Shown: positions 1-10,071 of the stretch, one piece after another
Numbering within the stretch: the stretch's first letter is position 1
Layout of the letters: each line of letters begins with the position of its first letter
Assembly: GCA_963656065.1 (NCBI GenBank)
Contig: CAVKGV010000005.1
Coordinates: 62,001-126,000, forward strand
DNA from: Hallerella sp963656065
Lineage (GTDB): Bacteria; Fibrobacterota; Fibrobacteria; Fibrobacterales; Fibrobacteraceae
Reading direction: 5' to 3'
Length of the DNA stretch: 64,000 nt
Position numbers and translations under genes: made by a program
The notes under the pieces: model-generated
The model's database searches: none
What the model was told of the DNA's origin: nothing
The model's input: the letters and a program-made list of their open reading frames with translations, nothing else

Positions 1-2
1 TT

Positions 3-1571
3 GAAAAGAGGCTCAAGCTCGAAGTCGATGGCGATGAACTTTTTATCCGATCGAAGGCGAGGCTCGATGAAAATACGACATATACGCTGACGATTGCGAG
101 CGGTCTCAAGGACTTGCGCGGTAATGCGATTGCGGAGCCTTTCCGTCTGACTTTTTCGACTGGCCCCGTCATCGATTCTCTTTCCGTGTCGGGTCGCGTC
201 ATGGTGACATCTTCGATGGTGAAAAAAAAGCAATACCCGACCGTGGGGCTTTTTTTGATGGGAGCCGCCGAGCGATCGATGCACCATTACCTGGAAAAGT
301 TCCGCGATTCCCTGAACGTGGAGGCGGATTCGCTCCCGAAGCTCACCCGGGAAATTCCCCTGTTCTCGACGCAGACGGATAGCCTTGGGCGCTTTCACTT
401 GGCGGGACTTAAAGCGGGCCGTTACCGCGTCGTCGCCTTTCTAGATGAAAACGGCAACCAGAAGATTGAACCGTCGGCTGAACTTGCCGGTGTGGGAGAG
501 TTTGACTTAGAGCTTTCTCCGCAAAGCGCGGACACGCTCTGGATTGCCCTTGCCGATCAGGATACGACGCCCGTTTCGTTAGATGCCGTGACGCAGACGG
601 GAAAGGCTTCGCTCTCGGCGAAATTTTCAAAGAATCTTTTGCTTGACAGCGCATTTTTGTCCAAGGAAAACTGCGCGCTTTTTTCTCCCGATTCCGAGCG
701 GATCGCTCCGGATTGGATTTACCGTTCGCCGAAAAGCGACGAGGTGGAATTTTATTTCGATTCTCTGGCAAACCGCGATTCGTCCTATACTTTTGCGTGC
801 AAGGTCGGCCGGGATTCTTTGGGACGGCGGCTCTCCGAAAGGCTTTCGACGCTTTCAATTGACTGGAAGGAGATGAAGGGCGATACACTCTCTCCGGCGA
901 AGGTCTCGACGGTTCCTGCAAGCGGGGCGAAGAACGTGTTTCCGAAGGATTCCGTCGAGGTCGTCTATGACAAGCCCGTGGCGGATTCCCTGCTAGATTC
1001 GCTTCAGGGTCGGCTGATATTTGTCCTGAACAAGGACACGCTTCCGGTGAAGATCTTGCGAAAGGATCCTGTGCGTTTTTTGGTGTTCGGCGAAGAAAAG
1101 TTCCAGACGGACGCAAAAGTGGAACTGCTGGAACGCTATGCGGATTCGACGCTTTCTTCCCCGGATTCCGTGACGGGGAAACGCGATACGATCGTGACGC
1201 AGAAGACGCGGATGTGGGCGAAGTTCGAAACGGTTCCGAAACTACAGCTTTCGAGCCTTTCGGGAAAGATTCCCGGTGCATCCAGGGATACGCGGGTGCG
1301 CATACGCCGGGTCGATTCCGAAAAGTTTGTGACGGCGAATTGTACGATTGACGGGAATTTCCAGATGGATAACTTGCTTGAAGGAAAATATCTGATGGAA
1401 TATTATCGGACAAAGGATTCCCTGGACGTCCCTTACGCTGGAAACCTTTTTGAATTTGACCATGGAATGCCGTGGCGCGCCTTGGCGGATACGCTTGTCG
1501 TTGAACGCGGCACAAATACTTTATATGCAATCGAATCCCGCTTGCCGATTCTTTCGGCTGGCAAGAAATAG
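3..1571 (+). CDS. Ig-like (SbsA/Big_5-type) domain surface protein, 5' end outside window
   Basis: The frame is open from the first bases, so only the C-terminal 522 residues are visible. The first about 50 residues read as the end of an SbsA-type Ig-like domain (Big_5), with the usual Y-T-L-T-I and G-N-A-I-A pattern. Next comes a segment with GRYRVVAFLDENGNQKIEP (about residue 140), typical of prealbumin-like or DUF2141-type repeats, and a second Big_5-like stretch near residue 305 (VPASGAKNVFPKDS). No membrane segment is seen in this part. Such proteins are secreted or surface exposed; the ligand is unknown. It stops 9 bases before the next start, so co-transcription with the exonuclease-helicase is likely. 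The domain call is from pattern, not a search. Confidence 0.75.
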   Translation, partial: EKRLKLEVDGDELFIRSKARLDENTTYTLTIASGLKDLRGNAIAEPFRLTFSTGPVIDSLSVSGRVMVTSSMVKKKQYPTVGLFLMGAAERSMHHYLEKFRDSLNVEADSLPKLTREIPLFSTQTDSLGRFHLAGLKAGRYRVVAFLDENGNQKIEPSAELAGVGEFDLELSPQSADTLWIALADQDTTPVSLDAVTQTGKASLSAKFSKNLLLDSAFLSKENCALFSPDSERIAPDWIYRSPKSDEVEFYFDSLANRDSSYTFACKVGRDSLGRRLSERLSTLSIDWKEMKGDTLSPAKVSTVPASGAKNVFPKDSVEVVYDKPVADSLLDSLQGRLIFVLNKDTLPVKILRKDPVRFLVFGEEKFQTDAKVELLERYADSTLSSPDSVTGKRDTIVTQKTRMWAKFETVPKLQLSSLSGKIPGASRDTRVRIRRVDSEKFVTANCTIDGNFQMDNLLEGKYLMEYYRTKDSLDVPYAGNLFEFDHGMPWRALADTLVVERGTNTLYAIESRLPILSAGKK

Positions 1572-1580
1572 AGGAATCAG

Positions 1581-4304
1581 ATGAAACCGAACGTGTATAT
1601 CGCACTCGATTTGGAAACGACCGGACTTGATTTTGAACACGATGAGATCATCGAAGTCGCCATGGAACGTTTTGAAAACGGCGAACCGGTAGAGAATAAG
1701 GACTTTTTGATTAAGCCTGCGCAACAGTTGCGCCCGTTTATCGCTTCGCTTACCGGAATTTCCGATTTGGACTTGGCGAATATGCCGGACTTTGCTTCTG
1801 TTGCCGGTGACATCCGCAAATTCCTGGGCGATTACCCGATTGTCGCGCACAACGCACTGTTCGATACGAAGTTTTTGAAAAATTCCTTTGCCAAGGTGGG
1901 AATATCCATTGATTCGAATCCTGTTTTTGACACGCTTGTCCTTTCGAGAATCGCTTTCAGGAACGTTCCGAATCACAAGCTGGAAACGCTTGTTTCGTAT
2001 CTGGACATTCCGCGTGAACGTGCACACCGGGCGCTTCCCGATGCGGATGCCTGTGGCAAGCTTTTCTGGAAGGCGCTCCAGGAAATCGATTCGTTTGATT
2101 CGTTTGTGAAGCATCATCTCTATCGACTTTCGCTGGGGACTGTCTGGGAAAAGATTTTTGAAGATTGCCTTCCGTCGCACGAAAAACTTTCTCCGCTTGA
2201 GCCGGAAGATATTCCGTCGCCCTCCCAGAATCCGGGCGAACATTTGCCCCGCGTGAAGGACTTCTTTGCGGAAAACGGAAAACTTTCGGAAGTCGTTCCG
2301 AATTACAAAGTCCGCGAATCCCAGGCGAACTATGCGGATGTCGTGGAACGCAACATGTATAAAGGAGGAATCTCGATTCTCGAAGCGGGAACCGGGATGG
2401 GAAAAACTCTCGCCTATTTGATTCCGGCTGCTCTCAAGGCGGCTTCCGGAGAACGGGTCGTAATCAGCACGGCAACCCGCACGCTTGAAGAACAGCTCAG
2501 CCGGCACGATTTCCCGATGATTGCTCCGCTTTTTGGGAAGAAGGTTTCGCCGCTCGTGATGAAAGGCCGCGGCAATTACATCTGTCTCCGAAAATTCGAG
2601 GAACATCTCAATTCGCCCGATGTCCTGCTCGCTCCCGACGAGCGCGAATCGTTCATGACACTTGTCCCCTGGATTGAACAGACGCGGACCGGCGACGGCA
2701 GCGAAAATACGGGGTTCAATCTTTCCCGGAACCGCTTGCTGTGGAACAAGTTTTCGAGCGAGGCTTCAACGTGTCTCGGAGAAAAGTGTCCCTATTACGG
2801 CAAATGTTTCGGCTTGAACGTGCGTCGGCAGGCGGCGAAGGCGAACCTTCTCTTTATCAACCATTCGCTGTTCCTTTCGGATCTTGCTCTCGACTTTGCG
2901 CTGCTTCCCGCTTACGACCACATTGTCTTTGACGAAGCGCACCGCTTGCCTTCGATGAGCCATTCCGGCTTCGGAAAGATGGTCCGCTTTTTCCGCCTGA
3001 GGAATATCACGAAGATTCTGGTGCACCCGAAGGAACAGGACAAGGGGCTTGTCGCGGAACTCGAAGCGCAGCTGAGAACGTTGAACGCGGATGTTTCGTT
3101 GCTTGAATCCTGCGAGCGTTTGCGGACCGCTACGACGGAGTGCGAAAAGTCGCTGCACCGGTTCTTCCTCAAGCTCGGCAAGAAAGTTTTCAAGCGCAAG
3201 ACGGACGGTTTCCGTTTCTCAAAGGGAATCTTTGCCGAATACGATACGGATCCGAAGCCCGTTCTGGAAGCGTGTCATTCGGTCAAGGCGATTTCGGAAA
3301 GCCTTTGCGCGAATTTGCGAAATGTCCCGGCCCTTTCGCTAGTCGCCCGTAACCTCGAAGGCGCTGCGATGGAAATCGGTCGTTTTGCCGATGACTTCGG
3401 GTTTATTGTTCTCGCGGGAAAGGACGACTGGGTGTTTTACATGGAAGAACCCGGGAACCCGCATACAGCAATTCTCCGGGCGGTTCCGCTTTACCCGGGA
3501 AAACCTTGGACCGAAAAATTCTATCCGTGGATTAAAAGCGCAACGTTCACCTCGGCAACGCTTTCCGTGCAAGGCTCGTTCGAATATTTTGAACGTCGCA
3601 TGGGGATGCTCGCTCCGACGCTTTCAAAGTCCAAGCAACCGTTTGTCCGCACTTACCCTTCCGATTTCGACGTGAACAAAAACCGCCGAATTGTCATCGC
3701 GGATTTCTTGCCGAAGCCGAACGTTCCCGAATACCAGAAGGCATTGGAAAATGTTCTTTCTGAAATTTTGCCCGAGAACAAGAAAAATGCGCTTGTCCTG
3801 TTTACTAGTCTTCTGAGCATGACGAAAACGCACGATGCGCTCGCTCCGAGATTTGCCGCAAAGGACAAGCTCCTTCTGTGCCAGCAGCTCGATGGCGGCA
3901 TGGACAGCCTCGTGGAAATGTTCCGGAAGAAGCGCGAAGCCTGCCTCCTCGGATGCCAGATTTTTTGGGAAGGGATCGACCTGCCGGAAAATGCGCTCGA
4001 ACTTTTGGTCATTCCGAAACTTCCGTTCCCCAATCCGTCGAATCCTCTGATTGCGAGCCTTTCGGAAAAGATGAAAGCGAAGGGAGAAAATGCGTTCCGC
4101 AATCTCTACATCCCCGAAGCGGTGCTGGAACTTCGCCAGGGCCTAGGCCGCCTGATCCGGAGCGAATCCGATTCCGGTGTCGCGCTTTTCCTTGACAACC
4201 GTCTTGTCGGCGAGGCTTATGGAAAAAGCTTTACGAAGCTTTGGAACGGCAAACATGAAGTGGCTCACAGTCTCGAAGAATTGAAGTCCCTGCTCGGTAT
4301 TTAG
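1581..4304 (+). CDS. dinG: DinG-type DEDDh exonuclease-DNA helicase fusion
   Basis: 907 residues in two parts. The N-terminus is a DEDDh 3'-5' exonuclease of the DnaQ fold: D10 and E12 in LDLETTG, then AHNALFD and the H..D of AHRALPDADA. The rest is an XPD/DinG superfamily 2 helicase: Walker A in EAGTGMGKT near residue 268 and DEAH near 451. Four cysteines between these motifs (YICLRKFEE, then CLGEKCPYYGKC) fit an XPD-type 4Fe-4S cluster, so ATP-driven 5'-3' unwinding of damaged or structured DNA is expected. Exonuclease-DinG fusions are known from Firmicutes, where the FeS cysteines are often missing; here both parts look intact. ATG start 9 bases after the preceding stop. Confidence 0.92.
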   Translation: MKPNVYIALDLETTGLDFEHDEIIEVAMERFENGEPVENKDFLIKPAQQLRPFIASLTGISDLDLANMPDFASVAGDIRKFLGDYPIVAHNALFDTKFLKNSFAKVGISIDSNPVFDTLVLSRIAFRNVPNHKLETLVSYLDIPRERAHRALPDADACGKLFWKALQEIDSFDSFVKHHLYRLSLGTVWEKIFEDCLPSHEKLSPLEPEDIPSPSQNPGEHLPRVKDFFAENGKLSEVVPNYKVRESQANYADVVERNMYKGGISILEAGTGMGKTLAYLIPAALKAASGERVVISTATRTLEEQLSRHDFPMIAPLFGKKVSPLVMKGRGNYICLRKFEEHLNSPDVLLAPDERESFMTLVPWIEQTRTGDGSENTGFNLSRNRLLWNKFSSEASTCLGEKCPYYGKCFGLNVRRQAAKANLLFINHSLFLSDLALDFALLPAYDHIVFDEAHRLPSMSHSGFGKMVRFFRLRNITKILVHPKEQDKGLVAELEAQLRTLNADVSLLESCERLRTATTECEKSLHRFFLKLGKKVFKRKTDGFRFSKGIFAEYDTDPKPVLEACHSVKAISESLCANLRNVPALSLVARNLEGAAMEIGRFADDFGFIVLAGKDDWVFYMEEPGNPHTAILRAVPLYPGKPWTEKFYPWIKSATFTSATLSVQGSFEYFERRMGMLAPTLSKSKQPFVRTYPSDFDVNKNRRIVIADFLPKPNVPEYQKALENVLSEILPENKKNALVLFTSLLSMTKTHDALAPRFAAKDKLLLCQQLDGGMDSLVEMFRKKREACLLGCQIFWEGIDLPENALELLVIPKLPFPNPSNPLIASLSEKMKAKGENAFRNLYIPEAVLELRQGLGRLIRSESDSGVALFLDNRLVGEAYGKSFTKLWNGKHEVAHSLEELKSLLGI

Positions 4305-4348
4305 AGCGTTAAAATTTCTATCTTTGGCCTTTGTTTGTTGGAGATTCT

Positions 4349-6238
4349 ATGCTCGCTGTCAAGGATTTTTTAGATAACATGGCCAAACCCCAGCTCAAGG
4401 AATTGCACGCCAAGGCGTTCGGTTCCCGGGGGCTGCTGAACAATGCGAAGATTCTTTCGGAAACGCTTGAATTTTTTACCGATTCCGCTCGTTTTGAAAA
4501 ATTTTACGCTTCGCTCGAACCGTGGAAACGTCTCTGCCTTTTTTTGATCTATCACAGCGAAATCCGTGGACTTGAAATCAACGAGTTGCGTTTGGCCGCG
4601 CCGGCAAACAAGCGGGATGAAGTGGAACCGTTTCTGCTCGAATCCGCCAAGGAGCTTTATATTTGGCGGTCCAAAACGGAAAAAGGTTCTTACGTCTATC
4701 TTGGATTTGACGATTTTTTAAAGAATGTACTTCTTCTGACAGAAGAACGCGCTGCGGACGAAAAAATGCGCTTCTTCAGTTATGAAGATATGCTGGTCTG
4801 GCATCTTTGCCTGGTGCTTTCCTTTGTGCGGCTCGGAAAGATGAAGATGAACGGGACCGGAAATTTGCACCGCCGATCGATTCAGTTTTGCGAAGAGGCG
4901 TTCCGCTATTCCAAAACGCTTTCCGCTGAAGTTACCCGTGAGGAAATCACCCTCTTGATGGAATTTTTGTCGGCAAACAATTGGATTGAACAGCGCGGGA
5001 TGGATTTGGTGGTGACGGATGCCGCACTTGATTTTTTAAAGCATAACGGCTTCCGGCTTAAAAACGAAATTCTCGAATGGTGGATAACCCGCCGCTTTCA
5101 CGGTTCGGATAGTTTCTTTAAGCATGTCCTGTTTTCTATCCGGCGGAACGTCTCCGCGATGCATGCGGAACGGATCCTCTGGACCTTGGATCCGACGTTC
5201 CGGTTGCCTGCCTCGGACGACATTTTTTGGTCTGCGCTTCCTAAACCGCTTGCCGAGCTTTGGCTTTTGGGAATTCTCGAATTCTCTGTCCAGTCGGGAA
5301 AAATCGTTGCGGTTCGCCTTTCTGCCTGGGCGCATGAATGGCTTTCGTCCGGTGCGACGCCGATGCTCGGGGCGCAGATTTCGACGCTCCCGAATTTTGA
5401 AATGGTCATTTCGGTGAAAAGCGCTCCGCGCGTTTTGTTCATGTCGGCGTGCCTTGCGGATGTGCAGAATGATGAACCGTATCTCCGTTTTGCGATTTCC
5501 CGGGATACTTTCTTGAACGGATTGAAAACGGGATTTTCCAAGGATTCGGTCGAAAGTTTCGAAGGCTGGATCGGCGCCCCCGCGAATGTGCTCGAATCGA
5601 TGCACGAATGGGAAGCCTGCTATTATGATTCTGCATTCCGTACGGTTCGGATTTTGAAAATCGACAGGGCGGAAATCCGCGAAGCGCTTGAACAGTTTGC
5701 TCAGTTCATGGAAATGGTCGAGGAGTCGATTCCCGGTTACGGTTTTATCGTGAAACCTGAATTTGAACCGAAAATCCGCGAACTTATCAAGCATTACGGA
5801 CTGGAACCGGCGCTTCCTTCAAATGTGATACCGGCGGAACCATTCCACAATACGGATTGGAACAAGGCTTTTTGGCTGCGCTGGACGCCGGAAGGCGAAC
5901 CCGATTCCCAGTTTAGGCCGGAAATCGATGGAACGTCCGTGTCGGCGGCTCTCGAAACGACCAAGTATGGCGGGGATTTCCAGAAATTTGCCATGGTCGA
6001 TCTGTTCAAGGTCTTGCGCTATGCGCGTTCTACGGGAGGTTCCCTGGAAGCGAAAATTTCCAGGAAGGAAATCAAGAACGTAAAATTGCCGAAGCTCCCC
6101 GACGAAATTCGTTTTAAAGTCGAATCTCTGCATTTTTCCAAGGTTCCCTTCGTTGCGAAAATAGTCCTTGAACCAAGCGGAAAGGCTTTGGAGCTGCCGC
6201 TTGAATCCATTGCGGAACTTCGGATGGCGCGCACTTAA
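4349..6238 (+). CDS. Helicase-associated (Helicase_C_3/XPB-Ssl2 N-terminal-like) domain protein without motor
   Basis: 629 residues from the ATG with GGAG six bases upstream; a TTG 18 bases earlier (4331) is less likely. No Walker motifs are visible. The middle part (from about residue 345, STLPNFEMVISV, through FAISRDTFLNGLKTGFS to VLESMHEWE) has the order of the Helicase_C_3 domain: a beta strand start, the tyrosine/phenylalanine-serine-x-x-x-hydrophobic helix, and the helix ending in a tryptophan. That domain normally sits beside an SF2 helicase core, which is lacking here. The N-terminus is helical, with winged-helix-like segments. It follows the DinG-type helicase by 44 bases, so it may be an accessory factor; this is inference. 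No signal peptide, cytoplasmic. Confidence 0.5.
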   Translation: MLAVKDFLDNMAKPQLKELHAKAFGSRGLLNNAKILSETLEFFTDSARFEKFYASLEPWKRLCLFLIYHSEIRGLEINELRLAAPANKRDEVEPFLLESAKELYIWRSKTEKGSYVYLGFDDFLKNVLLLTEERAADEKMRFFSYEDMLVWHLCLVLSFVRLGKMKMNGTGNLHRRSIQFCEEAFRYSKTLSAEVTREEITLLMEFLSANNWIEQRGMDLVVTDAALDFLKHNGFRLKNEILEWWITRRFHGSDSFFKHVLFSIRRNVSAMHAERILWTLDPTFRLPASDDIFWSALPKPLAELWLLGILEFSVQSGKIVAVRLSAWAHEWLSSGATPMLGAQISTLPNFEMVISVKSAPRVLFMSACLADVQNDEPYLRFAISRDTFLNGLKTGFSKDSVESFEGWIGAPANVLESMHEWEACYYDSAFRTVRILKIDRAEIREALEQFAQFMEMVEESIPGYGFIVKPEFEPKIRELIKHYGLEPALPSNVIPAEPFHNTDWNKAFWLRWTPEGEPDSQFRPEIDGTSVSAALETTKYGGDFQKFAMVDLFKVLRYARSTGGSLEAKISRKEIKNVKLPKLPDEIRFKVESLHFSKVPFVAKIVLEPSGKALELPLESIAELRMART

Positions 6239-6253
6239 TAGCCGGGGATTTTC

Positions 6254-9200
6254 ATGAGCTTTGTCCATCTCCAGTTGCATTCGGAATTCTCGATTCTCCA
6301 GTCTTCTGCCCGGCTTGACGATATTTTTGCCGCGGCGGCTGCGGACAATGCGGATGCGGTCGCCCTGACCGATCATGGGACGATGTTCGGAATCCTGGAA
6401 TTCCAGGAACGCGGAAAGGCCCTGAACAAGAAGCGCAAGGAAAAGGGGCTCGCTCCGATAAGGACTGTACTGGGATGCCACATCTATGTCGATACGCCCG
6501 GCTGCAATTCGAGGGATACGCAGAGCTATGAACGCTTGACACTTCTTGTTGAAAACGAGACGGGATATTATAACCTTCTCCGCATCGTGAGTTACCGCTA
6601 CGAGGATGCGTCGCGCTGGTCGGAAACGCCGTCGGTGCCGCTTTCGGTGGTGGAGGCGCACAGGGAAGGGCTCATCGCGATTGCCGGAGATTATTTTAGC
6701 CGATACGGTTCAAATGCCGTGGCGGGCCGGGAGGCGCAGGCTCGGGCGTATATCGAATCGCTGGATAAAATTTTTGACCATGACCATCTCTACCTTTCGA
6801 TTTGCGACAACGGAATCGCTCTCCAGAAAACGTTGAACCTTTTTACGGTTTCGCTCGCGAAGGAGCTTTCTCGCGAATTGGTCGCTGTCGGGGATGTCCA
6901 TTACATCAAGCGGGAAGATTCCGACGCACACAAGGCGCTGCGCTGTATCGCCCTGGTCGAAAAGTTCAAGGAATTTACCGACAACCGTTTTCCGACGGAT
7001 CAGTTTTATTTTCGCACGGAAGCGGAGATACGTTCCCTGTTCGCAGATTTTCCGGAAGCGATTGACAACACGGAGAAAATCGCTGCGCGTTGCCATTTCG
7101 AAGTGAAGACGGGAATCGGCGATGATTTCTGGCCGCGATACCAGATTCCGAAAGAGTTCCTGGAGTCCGAGGAATGTCGGGAAATTTACCGGGTGATGGA
7201 CGAGGAATTTGCAAAGGAATATCCCGGAGCGTTTGAAAAGGCTGCGAAGGAATATCTGAAAAAGCACGAGGACAAGACGGTCGAACGCTTTACCGCCGAA
7301 GACAGGGAAGCGGTAGAAAAAATCATGGAGCGCGACAAGCTCTGCCGGAAAGGCGGTGACGCCGATGCCTACCTGATCCATCTCTGCCGGGAACGTCTGG
7401 AACGTCGTTTTCCCGACGAAAAGCTCCGCTATCCGCAGCACGGAACGGAAGTGAGCGACCGCGTCTATAAGGAGCTGAACTGTATCCGCAACATGAATGT
7501 CGCCGGTTATCTGCTCATCGTGTGGGATTTCATCAACTGGTCTCGGGAACATGGAATCCCCGTAGGACCGGGCCGCGGATCTGCAGCGGGATCCATCGTA
7601 ACGTACATCATCGGCATTACGAACATCGATCCGCTCAAATTCGGGCTTCTTTTTGAACGCTTTCTCAATCCGGAACGCGTTTCCATGCCGGATATCGATA
7701 CGGATATTGCGGATAGGGATCGTGGTCGTGTGATCGACTACGTGACGGGAAAATACGGCGCGGATTGCGTCGGCCAGATAATCACGTATGGAATGCTGAA
7801 ATCCAAAGCGGTCATCAAGGATGTCGCCCGGGTGCTAGGCATCGACCACCGCGAAGCGGGGGCGATCATCAAGCTCTTTCCGCAGCGGGTCCTGAATTTC
7901 AGCCTCACCGAAGCGTGGACGGGCAAGACGAAAAAAGGCGCTCCCGTCGCTCCGGATTATGATCCGGCTCCGCTTCACGCGCTCATCGAAAGCCGCAAAT
8001 CTTACGAGGAACTGTGGAAAATCGCACTTCGATTGGAAGATCTTCCGCGGCAGACCGGCGTGCACGCGTGCGGCGTTGTGATCACGCCTACGCCGATTTA
8101 TAACTTGGCGCCTCTTTACCGGGCGGCTCCCGCGGACACGCCTGTCGTGATGTATGACAAGCATTATTCCGAAACGATCGGTCTGCTCAAGATGGACTTT
8201 CTCGGTCTTATCAACTTGTCCATCATCCAGGACACGGTGAACATGGTGAAGAAAACGCACGGCATCGAACTGGACATGGACAAGGTTCCGACGGACGACA
8301 AGGAAACGTTTGCGCTCCTCAGCAAGGGAATGACGACGGCGGTTTTCCAGTTTGAATCTCCGGGAATGCAGAAGTATCTGCGCGAACTGAAACCGTCCCG
8401 AATCAGCGACCTCATCGCAATGAACGCGCTTTACCGCCCGGGGCCTATCGAACAGATTCCGCATTTTATCGCGCGGAAGCTCGGCACCGAAAAAATCGAC
8501 TGCTACCACAAGGACTTGGAACCTGTCCTCGGGGAAACTTACGGCGTTATCGTCTATCAGGAACAGGTGATGCAGCTGGCGCAGATTCTCGGCGGGTACA
8601 CGCTCGGCGGTGCAGACAACATCCGACGAATCATGGCGAAGAAAATGCCGGAAAAGATGGCGAAGCTCGAACCGGAATTCAAGGAAAAGTGCGTCTCGTG
8701 CGGCTACGACAAGGCGATGATCCAGAAAGTCTGGGATGCGGTGCTTCCGTTCTGCGGATACGCTTTCAACAAGAGCCATGCGGCGGCATACGCCTACGTC
8801 GCTTACCAGACCGCTTACCTAAAGACGCATTTCGGACCGGAATACATGGCCGCTTCGATGACGTCCAAGATGGGAAAGACGGAGGACATCGTGACTATCG
8901 TCCAGGAATGCAAGCGGATGGGGATCGAGGTGCTTCCGCCCGACATCAACACGTCTCTCGGGGTCTTTTCGGCGAACAAGAACGGACAGATTCTTTACGG
9001 CCTTGCAGGAATCCGGAATGTTGGACTTCCCGTAATAGAAGACGTTGTCGCGGAACGTGAGGCGCATGGTCCTTACAAGACGCTCTTCGATCTCTGCAAG
9101 CGTGTCGGCGATTACCAGACGGCTCAACCGGAAAAACGTCCCCCTCTAAACCGCAAGGCTCTCGAAAGCCTTGTGATGGCTGGTGCTTTTGACAAGATGT

Positions 9201-10069
9201 CTCCGACGACGCCAAACAGGCCGACTCTCATGGCGAGCGTCGAAAAGGCGATTGAAGTCGCGAGCCGTCACCGCAGGGAACAAGATGCCGGACAGACATC
9301 GTTGTTCGATTTGATGGGTGGAGGAGAAACGTCCGAAGTCCGGATGGATGAAACTTACGAAGAAGCGCAACCGTGGGGATTGATGGAACTTCTGAACAAG
9401 GAGCGCGATGTCCTCGGGCTGTATCTTTCGGCGCATCCGCTTGACGAATGCCGGCCGGAACTCCGCGGGTTCACCACGAACAGCCTTGCGGAAAGCGAAC
9501 TTGAAGAAATCGTCGCCAAAAATCCGAAGTCGATAGTCTGCGTCGGGGGAATCATCACGGGCCTTCGATCGTTCCAGAGCAAAAAGGATGAAACGAAAAC
9601 GATGGGCTCCGGAATGTTGCAGGATTTCCAGGGAGAAATTTCCATCTTTTTCCCGCCGGATTCGTGGGAACGTTGTCGCGACCATTTTGGCGAAGACGAC
9701 CGCGTCATCGTCCGCGGAAAGCTCACGCCGCAAAACCAGGATCCCTCGAAATTGCAGATTATCGTCGATAAGGCTTTTTCCATGGATGAGGTCCGGGCGC
9801 GTCTCGTGAACTTTATCCATGTGACCGTTTCATCGGTGGAACTTGTCGAAGAACGCTTAAATGCGATTCTCGAACGGCTTGAAATGGCCCAGGCCCTTCC
9901 CGGAGAGCATGCCGCGGAAGTCGTCTTTCATGTGGAAACCCTTTCGGGGCATGTGCACACCCTTCGTGCGCAGGTTATCAAAATCGCCTACACTCCGGAC
10001 ATCTTCGAATGGCTGCAGAAAGAATTCGGCGCGGCGAACGTCTGGGTCTCGGCAAAAGTCAAGGCCTGA
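6254..10069 (+). CDS. dnaE: DNA polymerase III subunit alpha
   Basis: 1271 residues, close to the usual DnaE length of about 1160 plus a longer middle. It synthesises DNA at the replication fork. An N-terminal PHP domain starts at residue 1 (LQLHSEFSILQS, LTDHGTMFG). The polymerase core carries the palm aspartates in PDIDTD (D480 and D482) and a third in LLKMDFLGL. The fingers and helix-hairpin-helix region follow (FNKSHAAAYAYVAYQTAYLK), and the C-terminus has an OB-fold region (IVCVGGIITGLRSFQSKKDE). A GGGGAT Shine-Dalgarno sequence lies just upstream, 15 bases after the previous stop. The 3' end sits beside, or slightly overlaps, the lpxB start. Confidence 0.97.
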   Translation: MSFVHLQLHSEFSILQSSARLDDIFAAAAADNADAVALTDHGTMFGILEFQERGKALNKKRKEKGLAPIRTVLGCHIYVDTPGCNSRDTQSYERLTLLVENETGYYNLLRIVSYRYEDASRWSETPSVPLSVVEAHREGLIAIAGDYFSRYGSNAVAGREAQARAYIESLDKIFDHDHLYLSICDNGIALQKTLNLFTVSLAKELSRELVAVGDVHYIKREDSDAHKALRCIALVEKFKEFTDNRFPTDQFYFRTEAEIRSLFADFPEAIDNTEKIAARCHFEVKTGIGDDFWPRYQIPKEFLESEECREIYRVMDEEFAKEYPGAFEKAAKEYLKKHEDKTVERFTAEDREAVEKIMERDKLCRKGGDADAYLIHLCRERLERRFPDEKLRYPQHGTEVSDRVYKELNCIRNMNVAGYLLIVWDFINWSREHGIPVGPGRGSAAGSIVTYIIGITNIDPLKFGLLFERFLNPERVSMPDIDTDIADRDRGRVIDYVTGKYGADCVGQIITYGMLKSKAVIKDVARVLGIDHREAGAIIKLFPQRVLNFSLTEAWTGKTKKGAPVAPDYDPAPLHALIESRKSYEELWKIALRLEDLPRQTGVHACGVVITPTPIYNLAPLYRAAPADTPVVMYDKHYSETIGLLKMDFLGLINLSIIQDTVNMVKKTHGIELDMDKVPTDDKETFALLSKGMTTAVFQFESPGMQKYLRELKPSRISDLIAMNALYRPGPIEQIPHFIARKLGTEKIDCYHKDLEPVLGETYGVIVYQEQVMQLAQILGGYTLGGADNIRRIMAKKMPEKMAKLEPEFKEKCVSCGYDKAMIQKVWDAVLPFCGYAFNKSHAAAYAYVAYQTAYLKTHFGPEYMAASMTSKMGKTEDIVTIVQECKRMGIEVLPPDINTSLGVFSANKNGQILYGLAGIRNVGLPVIEDVVAEREAHGPYKTLFDLCKRVGDYQTAQPEKRPPLNRKALESLVMAGAFDKMSPTTPNRPTLMASVEKAIEVASRHRREQDAGQTSLFDLMGGGETSEVRMDETYEEAQPWGLMELLNKERDVLGLYLSAHPLDECRPELRGFTTNSLAESELEEIVAKNPKSIVCVGGIITGLRSFQSKKDETKTMGSGMLQDFQGEISIFFPPDSWERCRDHFGEDDRVIVRGKLTPQNQDPSKLQIIVDKAFSMDEVRARLVNFIHVTVSSVELVEERLNAILERLEMAQALPGEHAAEVVFHVETLSGHVHTLRAQVIKIAYTPDIFEWLQKEFGAANVWVSAKVKA

Positions 10070-10071
10070 TT

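Noticed and set aside
409..1605. Long minus-strand open frame opposite the Ig-like protein
   Set aside because: Low-complexity, Arg/Pro/Ser-rich translation typical of the antisense of G/C-rich coding DNA; no domain.
10009..10071. ATG at 10009 as lpxB start
   Set aside because: It would overlap dnaE by 61 bases and add residues with no likeness to LpxB; TTG at 10072 with AAGG upstream fits better.
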